Below, piece by piece: positions 33,889 through 42,917 of a stretch of 64,000 nt of DNA. A model generated the notes under the pieces. That model ran no database searches. It saw only the letters and a program-made list of their open reading frames with translations, and was not told the DNA's origin. The DNA is from Pseudoruminococcus_B sp937901805 (GTDB lineage: Bacteria > Bacillota > Clostridia > Oscillospirales > Ruminococcaceae). Every line of letters begins with the position of its first letter. Position 1 is the stretch's first letter. Made by a program: the position numbers and the translations under genes. Where the stretch lies: the NCBI GenBank assembly GCA_963560245.1, contig CAUWNS010000007.1, forward strand, positions 15,149-79,148. The letters run 5' to 3'.

Positions 33889-34449
33889 ATGGAACGAAAA
33901 ATCAGAGAGCTGCCGCCTCTCAGAGGTGAACGGGAAGCCTGGTATCGGGCGCTGATAGAGCGTTTTTTGGAGAGAAAGCCCAGTACCGGAAAAGAAAAAC
34001 AAGCTACGCGATATCGATACGAAGCGGAAACCTATCGGGAATATGCCATTTTTCTTCAGCGTCCTGCCTGGCTCAACAACGGGTTTGATTTTATAGTCCA
34101 TGTAGAAAGGAGTGCCTTTTCCGAAAAGAGGGGTTCCCAGCCATTTGGATGTAGCCGATGCTTTGCAGGGGTGCAAACGCAGAGATCCGGGCGAATATAG
34201 ACATGTCAAAATGCCATTGCCGATTTTTATTTCTGCCGGGAAGGAGATCTTTCCCATATCCATGCAGAATTCAGCGATTATAAGGAAAACCGGCACTCTA
34301 TCCAGATCCTTTTGCTGGCAATCAAGTGGCTGTTTTTGGAGCGGGACTGTGCATACTGGAATTATTCCGGCCAGAAAATGCTCTATGAAAAATTGGTGGA
34401 AAACAGCCTGGCAGATCCATTGGAGCCGGCCAGGGAATATCCCGTATAA
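33889..34449 (+). pseudogene. Frameshifted gene of unknown family
   Basis: The ATG at 33889 (MERKIRELPPLRGEREAWY) follows a purine-rich site. The frame reads sensibly to about 34105, shifts by one base near the A run of GAAAGG, continues as VPFPKRGVPSHLDVADALQG, then returns to the first frame at the A run near 34208 and continues as NAIADFYFCREGDLSH through QILLLAIKWLFLERDCAYW to the stop at 34447-34449. The repaired protein would have about 187 residues. No known family was recognised. Two offsetting shifts in A runs suggest either decay or sequencing errors. It is convergent with the Dam gene. Confidence 0.7.
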
Positions 34450-34498
34450 AAAGGGTTTATCGATGAAAGAATTGTTTGGGCTCTTCTGCGGATTTGTG

Positions 34499-35515
34499 TT
34501 ATGGCATGGGTTCAAAGTTTGAGATCAGTAATTCCTGGATTTTTCCCCGGGCCTTGCTGTTGCTGTTAATCATACGGGAGGCCTGAACCCTTGTGATATA
34601 GTAAGTGGAATAGAGATTGTCAAAAAAATCATCCTTTGGATCGGAGTTTTTGGGATCGGAATTGCTTACCGCAATTTTCGCCCCTTTCCTGTGCATTTCA
34701 TTGACAAAGTCCCTCAGTTCCTGTTGATCCGAATCAAAAAACGGGGTCTGTGTATAGGTGGTAAAGTTTGCTGTGGTGCTCAGCGGGCGATAGGGAGGAT
34801 CCAGATATACAAAGGTATGCGCGTCAATAAAATCGGCCGATTCCCGATAATCCCCGCAGACAATGGAGACCCCTTGTAATTTTTCGCTGACTGCGCGCAG
34901 ATTGGCTTCATCACAGATCAGAGGGTTTTGATAGGAGCCCATGGGAACGTTAAACAGACCCTTTTGATTAACGCGAAACAGCCCATTAAAGCAGGTACGG
35001 TTGAGGAAGATCATCAGCGCAGCCTTTTTGATATTCTCCTGATCCATGCCTTTGGTTTTGAGTTCATTAAAAACCATGCGCTTTTCGGTGTAATAGTGTT
35101 TCCGCCCTTTCGTATCCAGAGGGAGGAATTCCCTCTGTAGAACGGAGAGTAATTCAATCAGACGGCTGGGATTATCTCGGATCATGAGATAGGTATTGAT
35201 GAGTTCCGGATTGCGGTCACTGATATAGATCTGCTGCAGGGAAAACCTGCTGAGGATATCAAACAGTACGGCGCCGCCGCCGACAAAGGGCTCGGCATAC
35301 TTGGTGATCTGTCCATTGGAAAAAGGATAATAGCGCCTAATTTCCCCAAGGAGCTGCCCTTTTCCGCCGGCCCATTTTAAAAAGGGTTTGACCGTCTTTT
35401 TTTTCTCTGCGGATTGTCCGGCAGGAATGACAGCCCCCTTCTTGGCATGAGCTGCGGCGCTTTTTGGAAGGCCGGCTTGCTTATTTCCTGCTTTTTGTGC
35501 AGACGTAGTTTTCAT
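34499..35515 (-). CDS. Dam-type DNA adenine methylase
   Basis: About 338 residues from ATG 35515 (MKTTSAQKAGNKQAGLPKS), GGAGG six bases upstream. A basic, disordered N-terminal extension (about 1-45) precedes an alpha-class N6-adenine methylase: FLKWAGGKGQLLGEIRRYYP (SAM motif), YAEPFVGGGAVLFDI, and the catalytic DPPYRPLS near residue 245. The class usually recognises GATC. No restriction enzyme gene is next to it, so it looks like an orphan methylase, possibly of mobile-element origin. Confidence 0.9.
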   Translation of the reverse strand: MKTTSAQKAGNKQAGLPKSAAAHAKKGAVIPAGQSAEKKKTVKPFLKWAGGKGQLLGEIRRYYPFSNGQITKYAEPFVGGGAVLFDILSRFSLQQIYISDRNPELINTYLMIRDNPSRLIELLSVLQREFLPLDTKGRKHYYTEKRMVFNELKTKGMDQENIKKAALMIFLNRTCFNGLFRVNQKGLFNVPMGSYQNPLICDEANLRAVSEKLQGVSIVCGDYRESADFIDAHTFVYLDPPYRPLSTTANFTTYTQTPFFDSDQQELRDFVNEMHRKGAKIAVSNSDPKNSDPKDDFFDNLYSTYYITRVQASRMINSNSKARGKIQELLISNFEPMP

Positions 35516-35676
35516 ATTCAACCTCCAAAATGGCAAGTGGTTGTCTGATTTTGTACTCATATTATATTCGAAACCGGAAAGGATCACAATAGTATAGACA
35601 AGAAGACCTTACAGCAGCCCGCCGAAGGCGCGGCAGACATATTTAACATATTTAACAGGAAAGGCAGGAAAAAACA

Positions 35677-36147
35677 ATGGAACACTCACCGTGGGATTTA
35701 AAAGAGGCAATGGAATATTTTAAAGGACAAGGGGCTCCGCAGAATCAGTCTGCCCTGGTGGAACTGCTGCGGGAGGTACAGCAGGAAAACAGCGGGATTC
35801 TCCCAGCTGCGGTTCTGGCGGACATTGCACAGGAATATGGAATCAAACCGAGCCTGTTGTCCGCACTGATCAAACGGTATCCCAGCCTGCGCAGTGAAGA
35901 GGTTCCGCACAGGCTGGAGATCTGCGGGGACAAGCGCTGCCAGAAGCAGGACTGTGCCAGACTTCACGCATTGATCGAACGGGAGTTTGATGTAAAAAGC
36001 GGACAGGTAAGCCGGAAAGGGGGATTTTCCTATCGGATTACCGGATGCATGAAAAATTGTGGGAAAGGCCCCAGTCTGAAATGGGATGGGCAGTTGTACC
36101 CCTTTGCGGACGAGGAACTGATTTTCCGGCTGGTAAGGGGAAGATAG
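35677..36147 (+). CDS. NuoE-like 2Fe-2S thioredoxin-fold protein
   Basis: 156 residues of the NuoE/HoxE/24-kDa subunit family. The N-terminal helical part (ALVELLREVQQENSGILPAAVLADIAQEYGI) matches the NuoE helix bundle, and the 2Fe-2S ligands are C-x4-C (ICGDKRCQK, about 88-93) and C-x3-C (GCMKNCGKGP, about 124-128). It is usually paired with NuoF or hydrogenase subunits, but no partner is adjacent. It may supply a shared electron-input subunit encoded elsewhere. Confidence 0.82.
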   Translation: MEHSPWDLKEAMEYFKGQGAPQNQSALVELLREVQQENSGILPAAVLADIAQEYGIKPSLLSALIKRYPSLRSEEVPHRLEICGDKRCQKQDCARLHALIEREFDVKSGQVSRKGGFSYRITGCMKNCGKGPSLKWDGQLYPFADEELIFRLVRGR

Positions 36148-36282
36148 GCGGATAGGATGGGAGCGCTGCCAAATGGATTTTTTTGGCAGCAGCCCGTTCA
36201 AATGCCAAAAAAGCAGAGAACCCCTGGAAAACTGTATAATAATCGCCTGTTTCCCATATCCTAGAAGGGAGGGGATGATTGT

Positions 36283-36761
36283 ATGAAACAGAAGTTTCAG
36301 GTAACAAGCCTGCTAATCAGCATTGTACTCGCGGAACTGGTCGGCGCGCTGTCCGCTCTGTTTTCGGGAAACATCGGTTCCGGATATCAGGGGTTGAACC
36401 AACCGCCGCTCTGGCTCCGCCAGGATGGGTATTCCCGGCGGCATGGGGAATCCTGTATGCGCTGATGGGTACGGCCGCTTATCTTATATACCAGTCGGAT
36501 GCAGATCAGGGAAAGAAAAAACAGGCTTTGACCTTTTATGGGGTGCAGTTGTTTTTCAATTTCCTGTGGAGCATCGTCTTTTTCCGGTTTGGAGCCTACT
36601 GGCTTTCGGTGGCGGTGATTATCCTGCTGGATATTTTTCTGGTTGTTACCATGGTTCTGTTTGCACGTATCCGGAAAGCCGCCATGTACTTTTTCATTCC
36701 CTACCTGGCATGGGTTCTGTTTGCCACCTATCTGGACATTGGGGTTGCAGTTCTCAATTAG
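36283..36761 (+). pseudogene. TspO/MBR-family protein, frameshifted
   Basis: The ATG at 36283 has GGGAGGGG eight bases upstream. The first frame gives MKQKFQVTSLLISIVLAE then GSGYQGLNQPPL, a normal TspO start. A CT duplication at 36409-36412 (CTCTGG instead of CTGG) shifts the frame; the other frame then continues with APPGWVFPAAWGILYALMG and the remaining helices (LFFNFLWSIVFF, LAWVLFATYLDIGVAVLN) to the stop. TspO binds tetrapyrroles and has five membrane helices. As written, translation would stop at about 60 residues. Either a pseudogene or a sequencing error. Confidence 0.82.
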
Positions 36762-36787
36762 AGATCTTTTGAAAAAACAGAGCCGCC

Positions 36788-36839
36788 GCTAATACAAAAC
36801 CCGCGAAGAGCTGGTGCTCTCCGCGGGTTTTGTATTAGC
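36788..36839 (-). terminator. Long bidirectional terminator ending gltX
   Basis: GCTAATACAAAACCCGCG pairs perfectly with its complement over 18 bases, continuing after one mismatch with AGAGC/GCTCT to a four-base loop. It includes the gltX stop codon (36835-36837) and also lies after the TspO frame. Confidence 0.88.
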
Positions 36840-38289
36840 GGTTTTTCAGACGTTCCATTCCGCAGCGGATTCTCTTCAGGCTTTCCTCTTTGCCCAGGAT
36901 AGCGCAGATTTCAATTCCGCCGCCCGGAGTAAACTGTTTGCCGGAGACGGCGACACGCACCGGCCAAAGCATATAGCCGTTTTTCACACCGAGCTTTGCA
37001 ATCAGGTCAAAGAGGGCGGTGTGGATGGATTCAACCGAGAAATCATCAAGTGCTTCCAGGACAGGCAGGGCCTGTTCCAGGGCTGCCAAAGCGGTTTCCT
37101 CATTGGTTTTCATTTTTTTGTGGACATACATGGACAGGTCATAGTCCGGCAGCTCGTCAATAAAATCCACTTGCTCCGGGATCTGATTGAGGACTTCCGT
37201 GCGGGGCTGGAGCACACTTGCAATCAGGGAGAAATCGACATCTTCCCGCTTGACGGTCTGTCGAATCCAGGGGGCTGCCTCTTTTGTAAACTCTTCCAGG
37301 CTGAGTTTACGGATATACTCCCCGTTAATATAGTTGAGTTTTTCCGTATCAAAAATTGCAGGGGATTTGGAAATACCGGTAATATCAAATTCCTTTTTCA
37401 GTTCTTCGAGCGTAAAGATCTCCTGCTCGCCTTTTGGGCTCCATCCAAGCAGTGCGATGTAGTTGACAATGGCGTCTTTTAAATACCCTTTGGCGCGCAG
37501 ATCCTGATAGGAGGCGTCACCATTGCGCTTGGAGAGTTTTTCAGTTGCGGTTTTCATAACCGGGCTGACGTGGATATAGACGGGGATTTCCCAACCGAAC
37601 GCCTTATAGAGGAGGTTATACTTCGGAGTGGAGGAGAGGTATTCATTTCCGCGCACGACATGGGTGATGCCCATGGTGTGGTCGTCGATGACGTTGGCAA
37701 AGTTATAGGTGGGCATACCGTCGCCTTTGATGAGAATCTGATCATCAAGCGTCTCGTTTTCCACGGTGATGTCGCCGAACACCTCGTCATGGAATGTGGT
37801 TGTGCCGGTCTGGGGAACCTTTTGGCGGATGACATAGGGAACGCCGGCAGCGAGTTTTTCCTCGACTTCCTCTTTGCTCAGGTTCCGGCAGTGGCCGTCG
37901 TATTTTGGAGCCGCGCCGGACGCCTTCTGCAGCAGGCGCACCTGTTCCAGGCGTTCCTTATCGCAGAAGCAATAATATGCATGGCCGCTTTCGACCAGCT
38001 GCTTTGCATAATCGAGATACATCCCCATCCGTTCGCTCTGGATATAGGGACCGACCGGGCCGCCGATATCCGGGCCTTCGTCCCAGTTGAGCCCAACTTC
38101 TTTCAGGGTATTGTAGATGACGTCGGTTGCGCCTTCCACATAGCGTTCCTGGTCGGTATCCTCAATACGCAGGAGGAATTTTCCCCCCTGGGATTTTGCC
38201 ACCAGGTATTCATAGAGAGCCGTCCTCAGGTTCCCGACATGCATATAGCCGGTTGGGCTGGGGGCGAATCTGGTACGGACTTCTTTCAT
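36835..38289 (-). CDS. gltX: Glutamyl-tRNA synthetase
   Basis: Charges tRNA-Glu. 484 residues from ATG 38289 (MKEVRTRFAPSPTGYMHVGN), AAAGGTGG eight bases upstream. Class I motifs: HIGH-equivalent PSPTGYMHVGN (about 10-20) and the KMSKS loop as EKLSKRNGD (about 255). The class also shows the zinc-region cysteines in CFCDKERLEQ and C near GHCRNLSKEE. The C-terminal anticodon-binding region is complete. Confidence 0.96.
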   Translation of the reverse strand: MKEVRTRFAPSPTGYMHVGNLRTALYEYLVAKSQGGKFLLRIEDTDQERYVEGATDVIYNTLKEVGLNWDEGPDIGGPVGPYIQSERMGMYLDYAKQLVESGHAYYCFCDKERLEQVRLLQKASGAAPKYDGHCRNLSKEEVEEKLAAGVPYVIRQKVPQTGTTTFHDEVFGDITVENETLDDQILIKGDGMPTYNFANVIDDHTMGITHVVRGNEYLSSTPKYNLLYKAFGWEIPVYIHVSPVMKTATEKLSKRNGDASYQDLRAKGYLKDAIVNYIALLGWSPKGEQEIFTLEELKKEFDITGISKSPAIFDTEKLNYINGEYIRKLSLEEFTKEAAPWIRQTVKREDVDFSLIASVLQPRTEVLNQIPEQVDFIDELPDYDLSMYVHKKMKTNEETALAALEQALPVLEALDDFSVESIHTALFDLIAKLGVKNGYMLWPVRVAVSGKQFTPGGGIEICAILGKEESLKRIRCGMERLKNR

Positions 38290-38350
38290 TGTTATAACCA
38301 CCTTTATCGTTTCATACCGTGTATTGCCAGTACGCAAATAATTACTCTTT

Positions 38351-38380
38351 ATACTACCCCGACCGCAAGGGGATTGTCAA
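38351..38380 (-). promoter_or_regulatory. Promoter of gltX
   Basis: On the minus strand, TTGACA (38380-38375) and TAGTAT (38356-38351) are separated by 18 bases. It lies about 60 bases upstream of the gltX start. No T-box features were recognised. Confidence 0.6.
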
Positions 38381-38576
38381 CCAATTCACGGAAAAGACGG
38401 AGATTTTTTCGGTGTCCCGTGCAAAGTATTTTAAAAAAAGTAGAAACATCTTCGATTTTTCCGATGTAAAGGAGAAAAGGGCTTTCAAAGAGTGCGGTAC
38501 TGTGATAAAATAAAAAATACATCCATAACGGAATACCGCTTATTTTCAGCGGGAGAAAGATAAATAGGGGGAACCG

Positions 38577-39770
38577 ATGATGAATATACCATTTTCCAAC
38601 CGGATCACGGGGGTTCAGCCGTCTGCGATCCGTGAAATTTTAAAACTTTCCTCTGATCCGGACATCATTTCCTTTGCAGCCGGCAATCCTTCTGAAGACG
38701 CTTTCCCGGTAGAGGCTGTCCGTGGGATCACGGAGGAAATATTGGCGGAGCATCCGATTGCGGCGCTCCAGTATTCCCTGACAGAAGGGTATCCGGCCCT
38801 GCGCCAGACCCTGAAAAACAAACTGCTTGCAAAGGGGATCGGCAGGGAAAACGAAGAAATACTGGTCATGTCCGGAGCCCAGCAGGGGATTGAACTCGCC
38901 ACCAAATGCCTGGTTAACGAAGACGATGTGGTAATCTGTGAAGATCCAAGCTTTGTGGGCGCGCTCAACACCTTCCGTTCCTATGGGGCAAAGCTGGTCG
39001 GCGTGGAGATGGAACCCGACGGCATCCATCTTGGAAAATTGGAGCAGGCGCTCAGGGAAAACCCGAACACCAAGCTGATTTACCTAATTCCAACCTTCCA
39101 GAATCCGTCCGGCATCACGACTTCCCTGGAAAAACGGAAGGCATGCTATGAACTCGCAAAACGTTACCATGTGATGATTTTGGAGGATAACCCGTATTCC
39201 GACCTGCGTACGGAAGGGGAGGAAGTCGCCCCCATCAAGACTTTTGACGAGGAGGGGATTGTCATATACTGCGGCACCTTCTCCAAAATCCTCTCTCCGG
39301 GTCTCCGTGTGGGCTATGTCATGGTGAATAAAGAACTTGCCGCAAAAATGACGGTTGCAAAACAGACCTGCGACGTACACTCTACGATCCTTTCCCAGAT
39401 GATCTGTGAGCGGTTTTTGAATACCGTGGACTTTGAAAAGCACCTGGATGGGCTGCGTGCAATCTATCGTCACAAGAAAAACCTGATGCTCGGGGAAATG
39501 GACAAATACTTTCCGCAGGAGATTGTCTCCTACACCAGGCCGGAAGGCGGACTGTTTATCTGGTGTACTTTCCGGGGGAATGTGGACAGCGCAGATTTTG
39601 CAAAACAGGCAGTACTGCAAAAAATCGCCGTTGTTCCGGGTTCTGCATTTCTGGCGGACGATACGCAAAAGAGCGATTCTTTCCGCATGAATTTCTCCAC
39701 GCCGAAGGATGAGGACATTGTCAGGGGCGTCCGAACCCTGGCAGAGATCATCCGCAGCTATGTAAAATAG
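38577..39770 (+). CDS. PLP-dependent aminotransferase, class I/II (LysN/aminoadipate type)
   Basis: 397 residues, fold type I. Features: SSDPDIISFAAGNPSEDAFP near 25, VMSGAQQGIELA at about 100, the NP pair in PTFQNPSGIT (about 180), D and Y in LEDNPYSDLR, and the Schiff-base lysine in CGTFSKILSPGLRVGY (about 237). These fit the MocR-like / 2-aminoadipate transaminase group without a DNA-binding domain. GGGGGA upstream of the paired ATGs supports the start. It is followed 31 bases later by trpS. The amino acid used is uncertain (aromatic or branched-chain). Confidence 0.88.
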   Translation: MMNIPFSNRITGVQPSAIREILKLSSDPDIISFAAGNPSEDAFPVEAVRGITEEILAEHPIAALQYSLTEGYPALRQTLKNKLLAKGIGRENEEILVMSGAQQGIELATKCLVNEDDVVICEDPSFVGALNTFRSYGAKLVGVEMEPDGIHLGKLEQALRENPNTKLIYLIPTFQNPSGITTSLEKRKACYELAKRYHVMILEDNPYSDLRTEGEEVAPIKTFDEEGIVIYCGTFSKILSPGLRVGYVMVNKELAAKMTVAKQTCDVHSTILSQMICERFLNTVDFEKHLDGLRAIYRHKKNLMLGEMDKYFPQEIVSYTRPEGGLFIWCTFRGNVDSADFAKQAVLQKIAVVPGSAFLADDTQKSDSFRMNFSTPKDEDIVRGVRTLAEIIRSYVK

Positions 39771-39801
39771 ATAGAATAGAAAGAGAAGGATGGTTTGCCA
39801 T

Positions 39802-40821
39802 ATGGAACAACAAGCACAGGCACCAAAAAAACCGATTATTTTCAGTGCAATCCAGCCCACCGGCGTCTTTACGCTGGGCAATTACCTGGGAGCGCTTAAA
39901 AACTGGGTTATGCTTCAGGATGATTACCGCTGCATATACTCCATTGCAGATCTGCATGCCATTACAGTGCGCCAGGATCCGCAAAAACTCCGCAAGCAGA
40001 TTCTCGACTGTTTTGCGTTAATCCTGGCCTGCGGGGTAGATCCGGAAAAATCCATCACCTTTATCCAGAGCCATGCCCGCACCCATGCGGAACTTGCATG
40101 GGTCCTGGACTGCTATACCCAGTTTGGGGAATTGTCCCGTATGACACAGTTTAAGGATAAGTCTGCAAAGCACCCGGAGAATGTCAACGCCGGGTTATTC
40201 ACCTATCCTTCTCTGATGGCGGCGGATATTCTGATTTACCAGACCGATCTGGTTCCGGTGGGGGCAGATCAGAAGCAGCATCTGGAACTTGCCCGGAATG
40301 TTGCGCAGCGTTTCAATGGGGTATATGGAAATGTATTCAAAGTACCGGAGGGCTATATCCCGAAAGAGGGTGCACGGATTATGTCCCTGGCAGATCCGAC
40401 GAAAAAGATGTCCAAATCCGATGAGAATCCGAACGGCTTTATCTCCATTTTGGATGAGCCGGACGCCATTATCCGTAAATTTAAACGCGCAGTGACGGAT
40501 TCCGAAATGACGGTACGGTACGCTGAAGGCAAAGACGGCATCAACAATCTGATGACCATCTACGCGACAGTGACTGGGAAGTCCATGGAGGAAATTGAGC
40601 GGGAGTTTGACGGAAAGGGATACGGCGATTTCAAGCTCGCGGTCGGCGAGGCGGTTGCCGATCATTTGAAGCCTGTGCGCGAGGAGTTCAAACGCCTGTC
40701 TGCCGATAAGGCTTATCTGGAGGGGATTTATACCGAGGGAGCAAAAAAAGCCCACTCTATTTCCTCGAGAACACTGGAAAAAGTTTATAAAAAGGTTGGC
40801 TTTGTTAAATGCCCCTTTTAG
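39802..40821 (+). CDS. trpS: Tryptophanyl-tRNA synthetase
   Basis: Charges tRNA-Trp. 339 residues from ATG 39802 (MEQQAQAPKKPIIFSA). Class I motifs: the HIGH-equivalent TGVFTLGNYLGA (about 21) and KMSKSDENPNGFI (about 198). SAIQPTG at the start and DLHAITVRQDP are the family hallmarks. It follows the aminotransferase gene by 31 bases and could be cotranscribed. Confidence 0.96.
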   Translation: MEQQAQAPKKPIIFSAIQPTGVFTLGNYLGALKNWVMLQDDYRCIYSIADLHAITVRQDPQKLRKQILDCFALILACGVDPEKSITFIQSHARTHAELAWVLDCYTQFGELSRMTQFKDKSAKHPENVNAGLFTYPSLMAADILIYQTDLVPVGADQKQHLELARNVAQRFNGVYGNVFKVPEGYIPKEGARIMSLADPTKKMSKSDENPNGFISILDEPDAIIRKFKRAVTDSEMTVRYAEGKDGINNLMTIYATVTGKSMEEIEREFDGKGYGDFKLAVGEAVADHLKPVREEFKRLSADKAYLEGIYTEGAKKAHSISSRTLEKVYKKVGFVKCPF

Positions 40822-40828
40822 TGCCGGG

Positions 40829-40855
40829 AAGAAGGCCCTTAGGGCCTTCTTTTTT
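40829..40855 (+). terminator. Terminator after trpS
   Basis: AGAAGGCCC-TTA-GGGCCTTCT is followed by a T run. Confidence 0.9.
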
Positions 40856-40918
40856 GATAGAAAAGGATTTCAAACAATCCGGGGTTGTGCTATAGTGGAA
40901 GAAAAGGAGGAATGTCTT

Positions 40919-41335
40919 ATGGCAAATGAAATGGTAAAAGGCTGTGGATTCACCCACATCTGCCTGTTCGTCAGCAATTATGAAACATCGCATCGTTTCT
41001 ACTGTGAAGGCCTTGGCATGAAGGAAACCGCCGCTTGGGGGCAGCCCGGTTCCAGAGCCTGTATGCTTGACCTGGGAGATGGCAATTGTATTGAGATGTT
41101 TGAGGCCAAAAGCAGCCATGAGGAGCATAACCCATGGGAAGCGGGTACATGGGGACATCTTGCCCTGCGTACGGAAGATGTCCAGGGAGCCTTTGATGCG
41201 GCAATTCTCGCGGGTGCAAAGGAAAAAACGGCCCCCAATAAGACTGCACTTAGCACAGTTCCGCCTATCCCTATTGAAATCGCTTTTGTCTACGGACCCG
41301 ATAGAGAGGAAATTGAATTTTTCAAATTCCTATAA
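40919..41335 (+). CDS. VOC-family (glyoxalase-like) protein
   Basis: 138 residues from ATG 40919 (MANEMVKGCGFTHICLFVS), with AAAGGAGG eight bases upstream. The vicinal oxygen chelate fold shows paired beta-alpha-beta-beta-beta modules: THICLFVSNYETSHRFYCEGLGM and GHLALRTEDVQGAFDAAI. Metal-ligand positions are plausible: H in THI, E in NCIEMFE, H in GHLAL, and E in REEIEFFKF. The substrate is unknown; the family includes glyoxalases, dioxygenases and resistance proteins. Confidence 0.83.
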   Translation: MANEMVKGCGFTHICLFVSNYETSHRFYCEGLGMKETAAWGQPGSRACMLDLGDGNCIEMFEAKSSHEEHNPWEAGTWGHLALRTEDVQGAFDAAILAGAKEKTAPNKTALSTVPPIPIEIAFVYGPDREEIEFFKFL

Positions 41336-41336
41336 T

Positions 41337-41386
41337 CCCATACAAAAGAGGGCGGAAGTAAATGCTTCCGCCCTCTTTTGTATGGG
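41337..41386 (+). terminator. Long hairpin terminator after the VOC gene
   Basis: Two perfect 22-base arms (beginning CCCATACAAAAGAGGGCGGA at 41337) enclose a six-base loop, immediately after the stop. T-rich sequence in the descending arm would release the transcript. No gene is seen between this and the htrA terminator. Confidence 0.88.
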
Positions 41387-41551
41387 ATTCCTCCAGTTCT
41401 TTCCAAATCTGCATAAACCATTCTCTCGAAGTGCAATTTGGACGTTTTTATTCATTCTTTCCCGGCATACAGGATTCCTGCATGGAAAACTTTCATCCCA
41501 ACAGCCGTACCGATTGCTTAGAATGGCAAATCCATTTCATAATAAAAATTT

Positions 41552-41587
41552 AAAAGCTGCCGAAGAAAATGTTCGGCAGCTTTTTTT
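41552..41587 (-). terminator. Terminator at the end of htrA
   Basis: AGCTGCCGAA pairs with TTCGGCAGCT, with A and T runs on both sides; it overlaps the htrA stop codon. Confidence 0.88.
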
Positions 41588-42902
41588 ACTTTGATATACC
41601 TGTTTCAGAGGTATCTTCCATCAGTTGGACTGTAATTTGAAGCGTCTGGCTGGTATTATTCTGTCCTGTGCGGTATACCTCCAGAGTAACAGAATCTCCC
41701 GGCTTATGCGTTGAAATCTGATTGCTCAAATCCTCATAGGCTGTGATCTCTTTTTCATCCACGCGAATGATGATATCGCCTGCAATCAGCCCCTGCTGAT
41801 AGGCGTCGCTCGTTTTCTCCACCGAGATAACCATTGCACCAGTGGGAATATTATTGAGTTTGGCAAGGACGCTGTCGATCATCCGTACCTCCACACCGAG
41901 CCGGACACGTCCCTGCACTTCACCGTAAGACTTGAGATCCTCAATAATTGGCTTTGCATCATTGATAGGAATGGCAAATCCAATCCCCTCATAATCCGTT
42001 GCAGCAATTTTAGAGGAATTGATCCCTACCACATATCCATATTCATTGACCAGGGCGCCGCCGGAGTTTCCCGGATTAATAGCCGCATCGGTCTGAATAC
42101 ATTCCATAGAACTACCCAAATTCGTCTCCACCGTACGGTTCAGCCCGGACACAATCCCTTTCGAAACACTGTTGGACAAACCGCCTGGATTTCCAATAGC
42201 AATGACATCCTCCCCTATTTCCAACTGGTCAGAGTTTCCCAGCTTGGCAGGCGTCAGGTTGGAAGCGCTGATTTTGAGCACCGCCACATCGGATTTCGTA
42301 TCCGTCCCCACAATTTTGGCAGTGTATTCTTCTCCATTATAGAGGACGACCTTCACCCCATCCGCATCTGCAACGACATGGGCGTTTGTAACAATATATC
42401 CGTCTGTATCCAAGATAATACCGGAGCCCTGACCCGCAGCAACGTAAGGTCTGGATTTCTGATACTGTACAACCCCCACCACAGAGGGCAGTACATTTTT
42501 GGATATCTGCTTCGTGCTTAATACCCCTCCCGAATTGTTCTCTTCCGCTGTGTCAGGGTTATCATAGAGTTTCAGATCGGAAGAAGAGGAAACGGATTGG
42601 GAACTGGTATTGGATAATGGATTTTCTGCAAATAAGCTCCACAGTCCATAGCATGCAAATGCCATCATCCCAACCACAAAAACACCGCCAAGAACCATGG
42701 CAAACGCACGCATTCCCCGGTTCCGCTTTCCGGTGCGGCGGGACTGCCGGCTGGCATTCTCATATTCTGCAAAATTCCATTGGTATTCCTCTTGCGGAGA
42801 TTGTTTCTCCCTATTTGAGGAATAGCTGTAATATTCATAAGTAGGACGGCCGTGATCCTGTCCTTTTTGATTCGGATCCCCCTGCGGGCCATATTGATTC
42901 AT
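41586..42902 (-). CDS. htrA: HtrA/DegP-like S1C serine protease with PDZ domain
   Basis: 438 residues: a cytoplasmic polar start (about 1-65, rich in Q, Y, R), one membrane helix (about 66-95, MRAFAMVLGGVFVVGMMAFA), a linker rich in S, then the trypsin-like domain. Catalytic triad: H in IVTNAHVVAD, D in SDVAVLKIS, S in NPGNSGGALVN. A single C-terminal PDZ domain carries GLIAGDIIIRVDEKEI. It guards against misfolded proteins at the cell surface. It is just downstream of the histidine kinase gene (15 bases) and could be part of that operon and envelope-stress response. Confidence 0.94.
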   Translation of the reverse strand: MNQYGPQGDPNQKGQDHGRPTYEYYSYSSNREKQSPQEEYQWNFAEYENASRQSRRTGKRNRGMRAFAMVLGGVFVVGMMAFACYGLWSLFAENPLSNTSSQSVSSSSDLKLYDNPDTAEENNSGGVLSTKQISKNVLPSVVGVVQYQKSRPYVAAGQGSGIILDTDGYIVTNAHVVADADGVKVVLYNGEEYTAKIVGTDTKSDVAVLKISASNLTPAKLGNSDQLEIGEDVIAIGNPGGLSNSVSKGIVSGLNRTVETNLGSSMECIQTDAAINPGNSGGALVNEYGYVVGINSSKIAATDYEGIGFAIPINDAKPIIEDLKSYGEVQGRVRLGVEVRMIDSVLAKLNNIPTGAMVISVEKTSDAYQQGLIAGDIIIRVDEKEITAYEDLSNQISTHKPGDSVTLEVYRTGQNNTSQTLQITVQLMEDTSETGISK

Positions 42903-42917
42903 AAAATTCGATTCCTC

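Noticed and set aside
33889..35515. A complete restriction-modification system (broken gene plus Dam methylase)
   Set aside because: The repaired broken gene shows no endonuclease motif that I recognise and is convergent with, not in operon with, the methylase.
38290..38576. Possible T-box riboswitch upstream of gltX
   Set aside because: No T-box consensus (AGGGUGGNACCGCG) or paired terminator was found; only a plain promoter is visible.
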